From contig JAEXOD010000132.1 of the NCBI GenBank assembly GCA_023447335.1, positions 1-20,919 on the forward strand: DNA of 20,919 bases. The letters run 5' to 3'. Numbering within the stretch: the first letter of the stretch is position 1; each line of letters opens with the position of its first letter. Origin of the DNA: Bacteroidota bacterium (GTDB taxonomy: Bacteria; Bacteroidota; Ignavibacteria; Ignavibacteriales; Melioribacteraceae). This document shows, piece after piece, positions 1-7,973 of this stretch. The notes under the pieces are model-generated. The model had not been told where the DNA came from. It saw only the letters and a program-made list of their open reading frames with translations, and searched no databases. A program made the translations under genes and the position numbers.

Positions 1-1
1 C

Positions 2-1042
2 GGATCAACCAATATATCCGGTGCTTTTGATGTTGCGGTCCCACAATTTACCAACTCGGGAACGAATTACGCCAACATTATTTTATTCTTTACAGACGGC
101 GATCCGACTATGGGAATTACAGATCCAAATCAGTTAAGCCAACATATAAATACTTTAATTAGGAATACCGATACAACTATTTGCCTTTATTCATTTGGTA
201 TAGGAAATTATGTAAACAAACAATTGTTAAACATTATTTCTACTAACAATAAAGGTTTTGCTTCGTTTGTAGGAACTTCCCAATTACAACAAGCAATTTC
301 AGAATTTTATTTAACAATTCGTAATCCAGTACTTTTAGATCCGCAAATAAGTGTTAGCCCTAACGTTACTTTGGAAATTTATCCTAAAAACTTACCGGAC
401 ATGTATAAGGGAACACAATTAATTATTTCGGGACGATATAACGAACCGACAAATGCTAATATCAAATTTTCGGGGAATGCTTTCGGTAGCCAAATCGAAT
501 ATAATTACAACATTGACTTAACCGGCAACGAATTACCGGATTTTCAATTTTTACCAAAAATTTGGGCTAAAACAAAAATTGAACATTTGTTAGTACTTTA
601 CAACAACTTAAATCCTAATTCACCTGAAGCCCAAGCAATTAAACAGCAAATAATTTCAATAAGCCAGCAATATATGGTAATAACTCAATTTACCAGTTTT
701 ACCGGCGGAATAGTAGGTGATATTGAAGAACAAGAAATTAATAAACTAATTGCCGCTTCTTCATTTGAATTAGTCGGTAACTATCCAAATCCGTTTAACC
801 CTTCTACAACCATAAAAATTATGGTTAATGCAGATATACATGAAGATGCCGAGTTGCATATTTATAACGCTTTAGGTCAGTTAATAAGAACACTATACAT
901 TCAGATTAACGGTAAAGGCGTATACGAAGTAAGATGGGACGGAAGAGACCAACGAGGAAACATTGTTTCATCCGGTGTTTATTTATACTCGTTAAATTTA
1001 GGCAATACAATTATGGTTAAGAAGATGGTATTAAGTAAATAA
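2..1042 (+). CDS. VWA-domain (inter-alpha-trypsin-inhibitor-like) surface protein with T9SS sorting domain, 5'-truncated
   Basis: The reading frame is open from base 2, so the gene begins left of the window; 346 residues are visible and the internal Met at base 110 is not the start. Visible residues 1-100 are the second half of a von Willebrand A domain: 'GSTNISG' carries the conserved MIDAS Thr and 'ILFFTDGDP' (27-35) the MIDAS Asp strand. The middle, with 'LPKIWAKTKIE' (184-194) and 'QYMVITQFTS' (223-232), matches the region that follows VWA in inter-alpha-trypsin-inhibitor heavy-chain-like proteins, so a VIT domain is expected upstream. The last ~90 residues, 'NYPNPFNPSTT' (260-270) to 'VKKMVLSK', form a type A T9SS sorting domain, normally cleaved during export to the cell surface. 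MIDAS folds bind metal-dependent protein ligands; an adhesion or surface role is inference. A strong terminator follows the stop. Confidence 0.85.
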   Translation, partial: GSTNISGAFDVAVPQFTNSGTNYANIILFFTDGDPTMGITDPNQLSQHINTLIRNTDTTICLYSFGIGNYVNKQLLNIISTNNKGFASFVGTSQLQQAISEFYLTIRNPVLLDPQISVSPNVTLEIYPKNLPDMYKGTQLIISGRYNEPTNANIKFSGNAFGSQIEYNYNIDLTGNELPDFQFLPKIWAKTKIEHLLVLYNNLNPNSPEAQAIKQQIISISQQYMVITQFTSFTGGIVGDIEEQEINKLIAASSFELVGNYPNPFNPSTTIKIMVNADIHEDAELHIYNALGQLIRTLYIQINGKGVYEVRWDGRDQRGNIVSSGVYLYSLNLGNTIMVKKMVLSK

Positions 1043-1060
1043 AAAGACACTCCTTAAAAA

Positions 1061-1091
1061 AAGCCCCGAAGCTACAGAAACTTCGGGGCTT
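1061..1091. terminator. bidirectional rho-independent terminator
   Basis: Perfect 11-bp stem AAGCCCCGAAG (1061-1071) / CTTCGGGGCTT (1081-1091) with a 9-nt loop. A T-rich tail (TTGATTTTT) follows on the plus strand and a run of T follows on the minus strand, so it can end both the VWA gene and the convergent DUF5916 gene whose stop lies at 1201. Confidence 0.9.
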
Positions 1092-1200
1092 TTGATTTTT
1101 AAACCTTGCAATTATAACTATCTTAGTGATTTAGTCTTTTCTTATCCAAATAATATGATTACATTCTCAACACTATTTATCACTCTTCGGTTTTTCTGCA

Positions 1201-3843
1201 TTAAATATCAAACCAATATGTTATTTTTGCCATATACACATTATTACTTTTTGCATTTAATAAATTCTTAAAATCACGTCTAAAGTTGAACTGACCTGCA
1301 TCCTCAAAATTTGTTTGATCATGACTCCATACTAAATAAAATACCGATCCCGGTAAAAATTCCCACCTAAAAACCATATTACCGCGTAATGATTTAAAGT
1401 TAAAATCCGGATTTGAAAATGAAAATGTCTCTGCATTACCTGCACCGTCAGGATCAACAGTATATTCTTCATTATTCTTGTCGTAGTTAATTGTGGAATT
1501 ACCATGCCCGTAAACATTAAATCTATCTGTTTTTGCAGCCGCAAGTTCTTTAAATTCGCTATAGTCACCGACCGATATTATTGGTTGTAAAAATAATTGA
1601 AGACTCATTTGCGGATTAAAAGTCCAATCTAACCTTATACTTGCTGCAATAGTTCTTTGATTTAATTCGCCAAAAATATATCTTCTATTAAAAGTTGATG
1701 AAGCAAAGTTATCATCAAAAGTATCAACGTATTGAGCTTCTTCTTTATTTGCGGAAATACTAGGGCTAAATGAAAAACTTAAGGACGAATTAGGTTTCCA
1801 TACTACTTCGGGTGCAAACTCTATATATCCGTTACCGTTAGATTGTCCCTCATAGTACAGATTTGTGTAAACAGTAACTTTTTTTCTATCATCAGAATAA
1901 AAACTTATTGAAGTACTATAATATTCAGGAGTTCTTACTAATGGACCGCCCCTTGTAACAGATTTATTATAAGTTTTAAATCCATAACTTGCATTTAAAT
2001 TTACTCCGTAGTAATTTTCAAACTGAGAGTTGGTAAATAACATAAGCCCGTTACGATAAATGTTCCCTTCAAAATCGTAATCTCTATAGTGTGCTAAATA
2101 GGCGCTTTTTCTTCTAAAGAGACCATCAGTTTCGAACCACCTATAACCGGAAACCAACACATAATTAATTTTATCAGCCCAAAATTGGATACCTAAGTCA
2201 TTATAATCAAACCCAGGTGAAACAAAACCAAGCGATGAATATAAATAAAAATTACCTTTTTGCTTATTTAATATCACACGTCCGAACATGCCGGATAAGG
2301 ATGTAAGCGATGTATCTAAAGTTGCATAATCTGCATCCGGTCTTTGGAAATATCTGTAAGGGGCTTTTTGCAAACGAGTTATAAATTCTTTACTTCCTTG
2401 TTTATAACTACCCATTAAAGCAGCACTTAGTGCATAGGTATTATCATCATCAAGAGTTGTCCAGCCGTCAAAACCGAATGTATATGCATTTTGTGCAAAC
2501 ATATCCTTCATAACGGAATTACTTAAGTCTCGGTTTACCGAAGTAACCATCACTCCCAAACTATGTTTTCCGCTATCAAACTCTTTTTGAACACGGAAAG
2601 CCGAGTATGAAGTAAATGGTTCTACTTCTGCTTCTTTTTCTATTCCGTTAAATTTATATTTTGCAAAAGTTCTTTCGGTAAATGCAGAAAAAGCCCCAAT
2701 ATTTACGCTTTCTCCTATTTTTCCCGTTAGCTTACCCGCACCTAAAATACGAGTTTCAAGAGGATAATTAATATAATCATAATCGTCATCTACCGATACT
2801 CGAGGAGATTGCCCAATTCTTCTGGAGTAAAACAATGAAGGCCAGCTAAAGTTAAAACCCCAATGATTGTTTACTCCGCCCCAGCCAAATTCAAAAATAT
2901 TAGTTCCTTCCAAAAAAAACGGTCGCTTTTCATCATAGTAGGTTTCAAACGCACTCAAATTAACTACGGCAGGGTCAACTTCCACTTGTCCAAAATCCGG
3001 ATTAACCGTTACATCCAAATTTAAATTGCTTCCCAATCCGACTTTTAAATCGACCCCAAAAGTTGTCTTATATTGTTCCCCTTCATAATAAGGATCGCTT
3101 TTATCATGCTGCAAATACTGAGCTTTTTGAACAACATAAGGTAATAATTCAAAACGTTGTTTTGGTTTTACTCCGGTTAATCCTTTTAATTCGGCAAAAT
3201 GACTCACAAACCCGCTTTCTTTACTCGGAACCATGACATAATAAGAGCGTTCGTTTAACCTTTTTATTCTTCGGGAGATATTTATGCCCCATACCATTTC
3301 TTCGGCACTATTAAATCTTAGTTGTGAATAAGGTATTCTCATCTCTAAAGCCCAACCTTCATTGGTTAATTGGGTTTTAGCTTCCCAAATTCCGTCCCAT
3401 CTTGAGTCGTCCCAACTATCATTATATAGTATACCGTCATTTAATCCTCCCCCCGGATTAACACCAAAATAATAACCGGTGCGTTTATCTCTATACGGAT
3501 CTAAATAAACCATAAACAAATCCGAATCCCAGTTATTATCTCTTCTTGCGATAATTGTATTAATTTCGTTAGGTTGGGAATCATACATCATGGCAGAAAT
3601 ATATAAATTACTCTCGTCAAATGAAATCCATACACATGATTTTTCTTTACTCAATTCCCCTTCGTTCGGTTCTCTTTGAATAAAATTACATATAGGCTCA
3701 TTGTTATAAACTTCCTCAGTTAAATTCCCGTCTAATACTATAGGAGACTTTAACTTATTAACTAATAGAGGAGGATTGTTAATTTTAGCTTCTAAAACTA
3801 TAGATACTAATATTATTACCGATAAAAAGTATATTTTCTTCAT
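1201..3843 (-). CDS. DUF5916 outer-membrane protein with N-terminal CBM9-like domain
   Basis: Protein of 880 residues. Residues 1-19 are a signal peptide ending near 'LEA'. Residues ~25-215 resemble the carbohydrate-binding family 9-like domain found at the front of this family ('SPIVLDGNLTEEVY', 'DSDLFMVYLDPYRDKRTGY', 'EGWALEMRIPYSQLRF'). Residues ~230-880 are the DUF5916 region, with the family hallmark 'NPDFGQVEVDPAVVNLSAFE' (281-300) and 'EKRPFFLEG' (305-313), then alternating hydrophobic/aromatic strands up to a terminal 'YWFDI', as expected of a transmembrane barrel. A good ribosome site (TTAAGGATT) precedes the ATG. The family's molecular function is not established; a role in binding or uptake of a glycan at the outer membrane is inference from the CBM9-like domain. 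It is transcribed divergently from nrfH with 237 bp between. Confidence 0.88.
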   Translation of the reverse strand: MKKIYFLSVIILVSIVLEAKINNPPLLVNKLKSPIVLDGNLTEEVYNNEPICNFIQREPNEGELSKEKSCVWISFDESNLYISAMMYDSQPNEINTIIARRDNNWDSDLFMVYLDPYRDKRTGYYFGVNPGGGLNDGILYNDSWDDSRWDGIWEAKTQLTNEGWALEMRIPYSQLRFNSAEEMVWGINISRRIKRLNERSYYVMVPSKESGFVSHFAELKGLTGVKPKQRFELLPYVVQKAQYLQHDKSDPYYEGEQYKTTFGVDLKVGLGSNLNLDVTVNPDFGQVEVDPAVVNLSAFETYYDEKRPFFLEGTNIFEFGWGGVNNHWGFNFSWPSLFYSRRIGQSPRVSVDDDYDYINYPLETRILGAGKLTGKIGESVNIGAFSAFTERTFAKYKFNGIEKEAEVEPFTSYSAFRVQKEFDSGKHSLGVMVTSVNRDLSNSVMKDMFAQNAYTFGFDGWTTLDDDNTYALSAALMGSYKQGSKEFITRLQKAPYRYFQRPDADYATLDTSLTSLSGMFGRVILNKQKGNFYLYSSLGFVSPGFDYNDLGIQFWADKINYVLVSGYRWFETDGLFRRKSAYLAHYRDYDFEGNIYRNGLMLFTNSQFENYYGVNLNASYGFKTYNKSVTRGGPLVRTPEYYSTSISFYSDDRKKVTVYTNLYYEGQSNGNGYIEFAPEVVWKPNSSLSFSFSPSISANKEEAQYVDTFDDNFASSTFNRRYIFGELNQRTIAASIRLDWTFNPQMSLQLFLQPIISVGDYSEFKELAAAKTDRFNVYGHGNSTINYDKNNEEYTVDPDGAGNAETFSFSNPDFNFKSLRGNMVFRWEFLPGSVFYLVWSHDQTNFEDAGQFNFRRDFKNLLNAKSNNVYMAKITYWFDI

Positions 3844-3960
3844 AATCCTTAAATTTTTGTTTATTATTTAGACTTATAAGGTTGATAAAAGTTGCTCAAA
3901 AGAGCTAAAATATTATCCGTCAATTAACATTTATTATTTTTTTGGATTAAATTGTTTTAT

Positions 3961-3994
3961 AAGTAATTTCTTTGTAATTTAATACTAATTACTT
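3961..3994. repeat. 8-bp inverted repeat in the DUF5916/nrfH divergent region
   Basis: AAGTAATT (3961-3968) is perfectly repeated in inverse as AATTACTT (3987-3994) with an 18-nt spacer, just upstream of the -35-like element at 4006. It could be an operator, but the arms are AT-rich and a chance origin is plausible. Confidence 0.25.
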
Positions 3995-4005
3995 TCCGAT
4001 TTTTC

Positions 4006-4034
4006 TTGACTTAAAGTATTATTTTTTATAAATT
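4006..4034 (+). promoter_or_regulatory. putative nrfHA promoter
   Basis: TTGACT (4006-4011) resembles a -35 box. The -10 could be TAAATT (4029-4034, 17-bp spacer) or the better-matching TATAAA (4027-4032, 15-bp spacer). It lies about 45 bp ahead of the nrfH start. Seen only as a sequence match in an AT-rich stretch, so confidence is low. Confidence 0.3.
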
Positions 4035-4048
4035 ATCTAAGCAGATAA
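4033..4048. promoter_or_regulatory. 16-bp palindrome upstream of nrfH (possible operator)
   Basis: TTATCT-AAGC-AGATAA is a perfect 6+4+6 dyad, the geometry of Crp/Fnr-family sites, although its core differs from the Fnr (TTGAT) and Crp (TGTGA) half-sites. It overlaps or follows the putative -10, so if used it would more likely repress than activate from that promoter. Regulatory function is inference. Confidence 0.3.
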
Positions 4049-4080
4049 AATATTCTGATTATAATTAATGAAGGTGATGC

Positions 4081-4704
4081 GTGAGTACAAAATCAGACAA
4101 CAAAGGTCTATTAAAAAATCTCATCTATTATATTTTACCCCCCGATAAGTGGAAACTTCCCGTAATAATAATATTAGGGATATTCACCGGCTTAACTTTA
4201 ACAGTATTAAAAATTTCAAATGCCGTTTCCTATTTATCGGATGACCCAAAAGCGTGTGTAAATTGTCATATTATGTCTCCTCAGTTTGCAACATGGGAAA
4301 AAAGCAGCCATGGTAGAGTGACTGTATGTAATGATTGCCACGTTCCTCAAGATAATTTTGTAAACAAATATTATTTTAAGGCAATGGACGGACTCCGTCA
4401 TGCCTCAATGTTTACATTTAGATTAGAACCTCAAGTTATTCAAATTAAAGAAGCCGGTAAAAAGGCGGTACAAAATAATTGCATCAGATGTCACACTAAT
4501 TTAATTCATCCAGTTTCTGTTAGAGCAATAAGCAACAAAATGATTATTAACAAAGAAGAAACATACTGCTGGGATTGTCATCGTGAAACACCACACGGAC
4601 GGGTAAATAGTTTATCATCTACTCCTTATGCATTAGTACCTAAACTTTCTCCCGTTTTACCTGAATGGTTAAGTACTTCAATCGAAAAAGAAAAAAAACA
4701 ATAA
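4081..4704 (+). CDS. nrfH: NrfH, cytochrome c nitrite reductase small subunit (NapC/NirT family tetraheme quinol dehydrogenase)
   Basis: Protein of 207 residues starting at GTG, with AAGGTG 4 bases upstream. NrfH takes electrons from menaquinol in the inner membrane and passes them to NrfA on the periplasmic side. A single membrane anchor lies at ~25-45, followed by four c-type heme sites: CVNCH (59-63), CNDCH (83-87), CIRCH (134-138) and CWDCH (163-167). Met65 two residues after the first heme His ('CHIM') is the unusual Met arrangement described for heme 1 of NrfH, and supports NrfH over other NapC-type proteins, as does the nrfA gene only 17 bp downstream. The pair forms one transcript that ends at the hairpin at 6273-6322. 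No nrfBCD-type genes are present, consistent with the NrfHA rather than the enterobacterial NrfABCD type. Confidence 0.95.
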   Translation: MSTKSDNKGLLKNLIYYILPPDKWKLPVIIILGIFTGLTLTVLKISNAVSYLSDDPKACVNCHIMSPQFATWEKSSHGRVTVCNDCHVPQDNFVNKYYFKAMDGLRHASMFTFRLEPQVIQIKEAGKKAVQNNCIRCHTNLIHPVSVRAISNKMIINKEETYCWDCHRETPHGRVNSLSSTPYALVPKLSPVLPEWLSTSIEKEKKQ

Positions 4705-4721
4705 TTTATAAAGGAATTTTT

Positions 4722-6212
4722 ATGAAACCGATTCAAGATATTATTAAAAGCAAACCATGGGTTGCATGGCTACTTTTCTTCGTAACTGTTATAGTTGTTT
4801 TTATAATAGGATTATTTGCCTCTTCCATAATTGAAAGAAGAAGTGAAGCTGAATATACTTTTCAAATGGTAAAACCAATTGCAGAATTTGAGCCAAGAAA
4901 CGAAATTTGGGGCGAAAACTATCCGCGAGAATACGAATCTTATAGAAGGACACTACATACCGATTTTGCAAGCAAACACGGTGGTAGTATGGATATTGAT
5001 TATTTTGAAAAATATCCGGAGCTTGTTGTTATGTGGGCAGGTTATGCATTCAGCAAAGATTACAAACAAGGCAGAGGACATGGTTACGCTATTAAAGACG
5101 TAAGAAATTCTCTAAGAACAGGCGGGAATAAAGTAAGCCCTTTACCGGCTACTTGCTGGACATGCAAAAGCACAGATGTTCCAAGAATGATGAATAAAAC
5201 CGGAATCGGTGAATTTTATAACGGTAAATGGATTGAAAAAGGAGCTGAAATTATTAATCCGATCGGCTGCCAAGATTGCCACGACCCCAAAACAATGAAT
5301 TTAAGAATTACGAGACCCGGATTAATTGAAGCATTTAAAAGACAAGGGAAAGACATTAATGAAGCTACCCGTCAAGAAATGAGAAGTTTAGTTTGTGCTC
5401 AATGCCACGTTGAATATTATTTTGATAAAGAAAAAAATAATTATTTAGTATTCCCGTGGGATAATGGTTTTAGTGCTGACGAGATGGAATCATATTATGA
5501 TGAAATTGATTTTTACGATTGGAAACATACTTTAAGCAAAACACCAATGCTAAAAGCACAACACCCGGATTATGAGTTGTTTACAACCGGAATACATTAC
5601 AAACGCGGAGTATCTTGTGCCGATTGTCATATGCCTTATAAAACCGAAGGCGGAGTTAAATATACCGATCATCATATCCAAAGCCCCTTAAATAATGTTG
5701 AAAATTCTTGTCAAGTGTGTCATCGTGTTAAAACTGAAGAGTTAATACGTGATGTGTATGATAGGCAAGATAGATTAGAATCATTAAGAAGATTAGTTGA
5801 AAAATCTTTAGCCGCAGTTCATATGGAAGCAAAAACAGCGTGGGATAACGGAGCAACAGAAGAAGAGATGAAACCCGTTTTACTATTAATTAGACATGCC
5901 CAATGGAGATGGGATTGGGTTGCAGCGGCAAACGGTTTAGGATTTCACAGTCCTGCCGAAGCTTTCAGAGTTCTAGGCACCGCAATTCAAAAAGCTGAAG
6001 AAGCAAGAAGGCTTGTTGCACTTATACTTGTTAAACACAATGTAAAATATCCTTTAGTTCTTGCCGATATTTCTACAAAAGAAAAAGCACAAAAATTTAT
6101 CGGATTAAACATGCAAGAGTTTATTGCTGATAAAGATGATTTCTTAAATACTACAGTTTTAACATGGGACCAAAAAGCCAAAGAAAGACAAGGTACGTTA
6201 ATTAAATATTAA
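4722..6212 (+). CDS. nrfA: NrfA, ammonia-forming cytochrome c nitrite reductase catalytic subunit
   Basis: Reduces nitrite to ammonium with six electrons in the periplasm. The start at 4722 is chosen because AAGGAA lies 6 bases before it; the longer frame from 4665 overlaps nrfH and only adds a basic leader. The product is 496 residues, a normal NrfA length. Residues 13-35 are a hydrophobic segment that looks like an uncleaved anchor or a signal sequence. Five heme sites are visible: the catalytic CWTCK (145-149), where Lys replaces His as in classical NrfA, then CQDCH (183-187), CAQCH (225-229), CADCH (299-303) and CQVCH (330-334). 'CHVEYYF' (228-234) holds the conserved active-site Tyr region and 'AQHPDYE' (279-285) the active-site His. 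'HSPAEAF' (409-415) carries a conserved distal heme ligand His. All key residues appear intact, so the enzyme should be functional. Confidence 0.97.
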   Translation: MKPIQDIIKSKPWVAWLLFFVTVIVVFIIGLFASSIIERRSEAEYTFQMVKPIAEFEPRNEIWGENYPREYESYRRTLHTDFASKHGGSMDIDYFEKYPELVVMWAGYAFSKDYKQGRGHGYAIKDVRNSLRTGGNKVSPLPATCWTCKSTDVPRMMNKTGIGEFYNGKWIEKGAEIINPIGCQDCHDPKTMNLRITRPGLIEAFKRQGKDINEATRQEMRSLVCAQCHVEYYFDKEKNNYLVFPWDNGFSADEMESYYDEIDFYDWKHTLSKTPMLKAQHPDYELFTTGIHYKRGVSCADCHMPYKTEGGVKYTDHHIQSPLNNVENSCQVCHRVKTEELIRDVYDRQDRLESLRRLVEKSLAAVHMEAKTAWDNGATEEEMKPVLLLIRHAQWRWDWVAAANGLGFHSPAEAFRVLGTAIQKAEEARRLVALILVKHNVKYPLVLADISTKEKAQKFIGLNMQEFIADKDDFLNTTVLTWDQKAKERQGTLIKY

Positions 6213-6272
6213 TAAAACACGCTAAGACTCCTGATAATTAAAGGGAACACATTAAAATTCTTATAATTATTT

Positions 6273-6322
6273 AAAAGCGGATTAGAAAAATACATTTTAC
6301 AAATATTTTCTAATCCGCTTTT
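6273..6322 (+). terminator. rho-independent terminator of nrfHA
   Basis: Perfect 17-bp stem AAAAGCGGATTAGAAAA (6273-6289) / TTTTCTAATCCGCTTTT (6306-6322) with a 16-nt loop and a short T run (6319-6323), 60 bp after the nrfA stop. The symmetrical A/T flanks mean it could also act in the other direction. Confidence 0.88.
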
Positions 6323-6323
6323 T

Positions 6324-6604
6324 AGAAATTTTTATTGTCATATTACTATAGATAATTATTAAACGGTCAATATCGAAAGTCTTCGAAAAATAAATTTAGA
6401 ACACTCCCCCCTATTATATCAAATTAAGCCTTCAGACCTAAAATCATAGAATGTACCTACGTATTTTAAAGAAAAAGCAATGAGCGTAGTTAATGAATAA
6501 TTCTAATTATTACTACCCGGTTTAACATTTACAAACTAAAAAAATCATTGAAGCCACATTCTTCCATAAATCATTTTTTTAATTAAGAATTGTTTGTATG
6601 TACT
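6324..6604. other. gene-free stretch between nrfHA terminator and CRP-type site
   Basis: About 280 bases after the nrfHA terminator with no plausible open frame on either strand; the ATG-started frames I followed stop within about 15 codons. The only structure seen is a short dyad TCGAA-AGTC-TTCGA (6373-6386). It could hold a small RNA or the remains of a lost gene, but nothing in it shows this. Confidence 0.5.
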
Positions 6605-6622
6605 TTGTGATATTAATCACAA
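6605..6622. promoter_or_regulatory. CRP/FNR-family binding site (perfect palindrome)
   Basis: TTGTGAT-ATTA-ATCACAA is a perfect 7+4+7 palindrome. It fits the consensus TGTGA-N6-TCACA of Crp-type regulators; the outer TTGTGA/TCACAA form is also used by other Crp-family sensors. Its centre (6613.5) is 60 bp ahead of the ATG at 6674. If the site sits at -41.5, transcription would begin near 6655, with TATTTT (6644-6649) at the -10 position, which fits activation from a class II position. The match is direct observation; the regulator's identity and direction are inference. Confidence 0.75.
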
Positions 6623-6673
6623 CTTTTGTCTATAGGAATTATTATTTTATTATTTATAAAATCGGAGAATAAA

Positions 6674-7156
6674 ATGACAAAGAGATGTACTTTAGTATTA
6701 TATTTTCTATTTTCGGGTTTATTATTTGCCCAAAACGTATCAATTTCACCAATATATCAGCTTAGTAAAAACGGGGAATATTACGGATTTTCCGTATCCA
6801 AACAAATCTATTCATTTAATCACGAAAAAGTGATTTGGCAATTAACGGGATCAGTTTTTAGCGGAAGCCATTGGGGTGAAAAATCAAATTTATCAAATTT
6901 TTATAGGGCAGAAGTAGGGTTTGAAAGTAAAAACACTATGATACTTGGTAGAGATTTTTTTAATATTATTAATTTAAGTTATGTTTTTACTAAATACCAA
7001 ATTAATGAAAATAATGATAGAAAAGATTTACGAAAAAACGGTATTACGGCATCGTTTGGACTAGGTGCAAGGATAATTTCCTCCCTATCTTTTACAACTC
7101 GATATGTTTGGGGATTACAAAACGGAATTAGAATTGGGGTTGAATACGGATTGTAA
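6674..7156 (+). CDS. small exported beta-rich protein, unknown function
   Basis: Start at 6674 is preferred over the upstream in-frame TTG at 6626 because GGAGA (6664-6668) sits 5 bases before it and it yields a clean signal peptide ending 'LFAQ' (residues 1-20). The mature part of about 140 residues is made of short amphipathic strands with many aromatic residues ('YYGFSVSKQIYSF', 'TTRYVWGLQNGIRIGVEYGL'), suggesting a small 8-strand outer-membrane barrel or a periplasmic beta protein. No named family is recognised. The perfect CRP-type palindrome directly upstream makes it a candidate member of a Crp/Fnr-family regulon, possibly shared with anaerobic or nitrogen respiration given the neighbouring nrfHA. 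It converges with the TorF-like gene and shares a hairpin with it. Confidence 0.75.
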   Translation: MTKRCTLVLYFLFSGLLFAQNVSISPIYQLSKNGEYYGFSVSKQIYSFNHEKVIWQLTGSVFSGSHWGEKSNLSNFYRAEVGFESKNTMILGRDFFNIINLSYVFTKYQINENNDRKDLRKNGITASFGLGARIISSLSFTTRYVWGLQNGIRIGVEYGL

Positions 7157-7170
7157 TGATTAAATTTATC

Positions 7171-7215
7171 ATAATAAATCGAGACAAGTTAAATAGATAT
7201 GCCTCGATTTATTAT
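7171..7215. terminator. probable bidirectional terminator between convergent genes
   Basis: Perfect 13-bp stem ATAATAAATCGAG (7171-7183) / CTCGATTTATTAT (7203-7215) with a 19-nt loop, in the 70 bp between two convergent stops. T-rich sequence follows on the plus strand. The stem is AT-rich, so termination would be weaker than at the other hairpins here. Confidence 0.55.
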
Positions 7216-7226
7216 TTAGTTTTATA

Positions 7227-7964
7227 CTAAAATAAATTAACTTTTGCAAAAACATAAGAAGTTTTTAGATGTGGGTTAACCACATAACTTACCCAAACAG
7301 GAAAAGAAAAAGTTTCGGAAATTTTCACAACTTTTGAAGCAGTAACACCAATGTTTGTAAGCTTAAATCCGTCTTCATTTACCTGGTTCCACACACTTGT
7401 TCCGTTGGCACCACCTACAACAAAATAAAGCGAATACTCATTTACAGGAACAGTATAACCAATCTCGGCATACAAAGTCTTATCTCCCTCTGTTCTGTTA
7501 ACTAAATTATTAGCTATCAATAGATGAATTGGAAAATCTGCCGTTCCGTCATAAGATAAATCCATTTCCACAATATGTGAGCCTGTTCCGTCGCTGTTAT
7601 AATTAAAGAAATCAAGTTGTTCATAAGGGAAGTAAAAATCAATAACCGAAGCAGTTATAGTTCCGAAATCTTCTTTTGTAAAAGTATATTTAACAGATAA
7701 ATCACTTTCGTTATAACTGCCTGTAAATCCGTAAGAACCCCAAGCACCTAAAGTTAGAGTATGGTTACATGAAAGATTAAAATCAAAATTTACAAACGGT
7801 TGAAATTGAGGAGTTGAAGGATTACCCCCCAAATCCATACCACGCCAAATATATCTACTTACTAAATCGGCACCAAAGTTTAAATTTATTGCAGATTTTT
7901 CTTGAGCAAAACCGGTTGAAAATAAAAAAATAAACAAAATAATATTTCTAACTAAAAGCTTCAT
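7227..7964 (-). CDS. TorF-like putative outer-membrane porin
   Basis: Protein of 245 residues with a signal peptide (1-20, ending 'GFAQ'). The mature start 'NFGADLVSRYIWRGMDLG' resembles the conserved first strands of TorF/Gcw_chp-type putative porins, and the whole chain alternates polar and aromatic residues as in a barrel, ending in Phe ('AKVNLF'), the usual outer-membrane barrel C-terminus. Substrate is unknown. AAGGA lies 6 bases before the ATG and overlaps the stop codon of the small upstream gene, so the two should be co-transcribed and may be translationally coupled. Family assignment rests on motif resemblance only. Confidence 0.7.
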   Translation of the reverse strand: MKLLVRNIILFIFLFSTGFAQEKSAINLNFGADLVSRYIWRGMDLGGNPSTPQFQPFVNFDFNLSCNHTLTLGAWGSYGFTGSYNESDLSVKYTFTKEDFGTITASVIDFYFPYEQLDFFNYNSDGTGSHIVEMDLSYDGTADFPIHLLIANNLVNRTEGDKTLYAEIGYTVPVNEYSLYFVVGGANGTSVWNQVNEDGFKLTNIGVTASKVVKISETFSFPVWVSYVVNPHLKTSYVFAKVNLF

Positions 7965-7973
7965 GTTTAGTCC

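Noticed and set aside
110..112. Met at 110 as the true start of the VWA gene
   Set aside because: The frame is open to base 2 and the upstream codons encode conserved VWA strands, so the Met is internal.
1332..1568. 78-codon frame inside the DUF5916 gene
   Set aside because: It is an alternate-frame shadow of a well-supported gene, with no ribosome site or domain.
4665..4721. Upstream in-frame start that would lengthen nrfA by 19 residues
   Set aside because: It overlaps nrfH, adds a very basic leader ahead of the membrane segment, and has no ribosome site, whereas AAGGAA precedes 4722.
4879..5103. 74-codon frame inside nrfA
   Set aside because: Alternate-frame shadow; the nrfA frame carries all five heme motifs.
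6373..6386. TCGAA-AGTC-TTCGA dyad as a regulatory site or small hairpin RNA
   Set aside because: Only 5-bp arms, no promoter nearby and no T-tail; well within chance for this region.
6626..6673. TTG start for the small exported protein at 6626
   Set aside because: It would put a second hydrophobic stretch before the signal peptide and would start next to the CRP-type site; the ATG at 6674 has GGAGA at proper distance.
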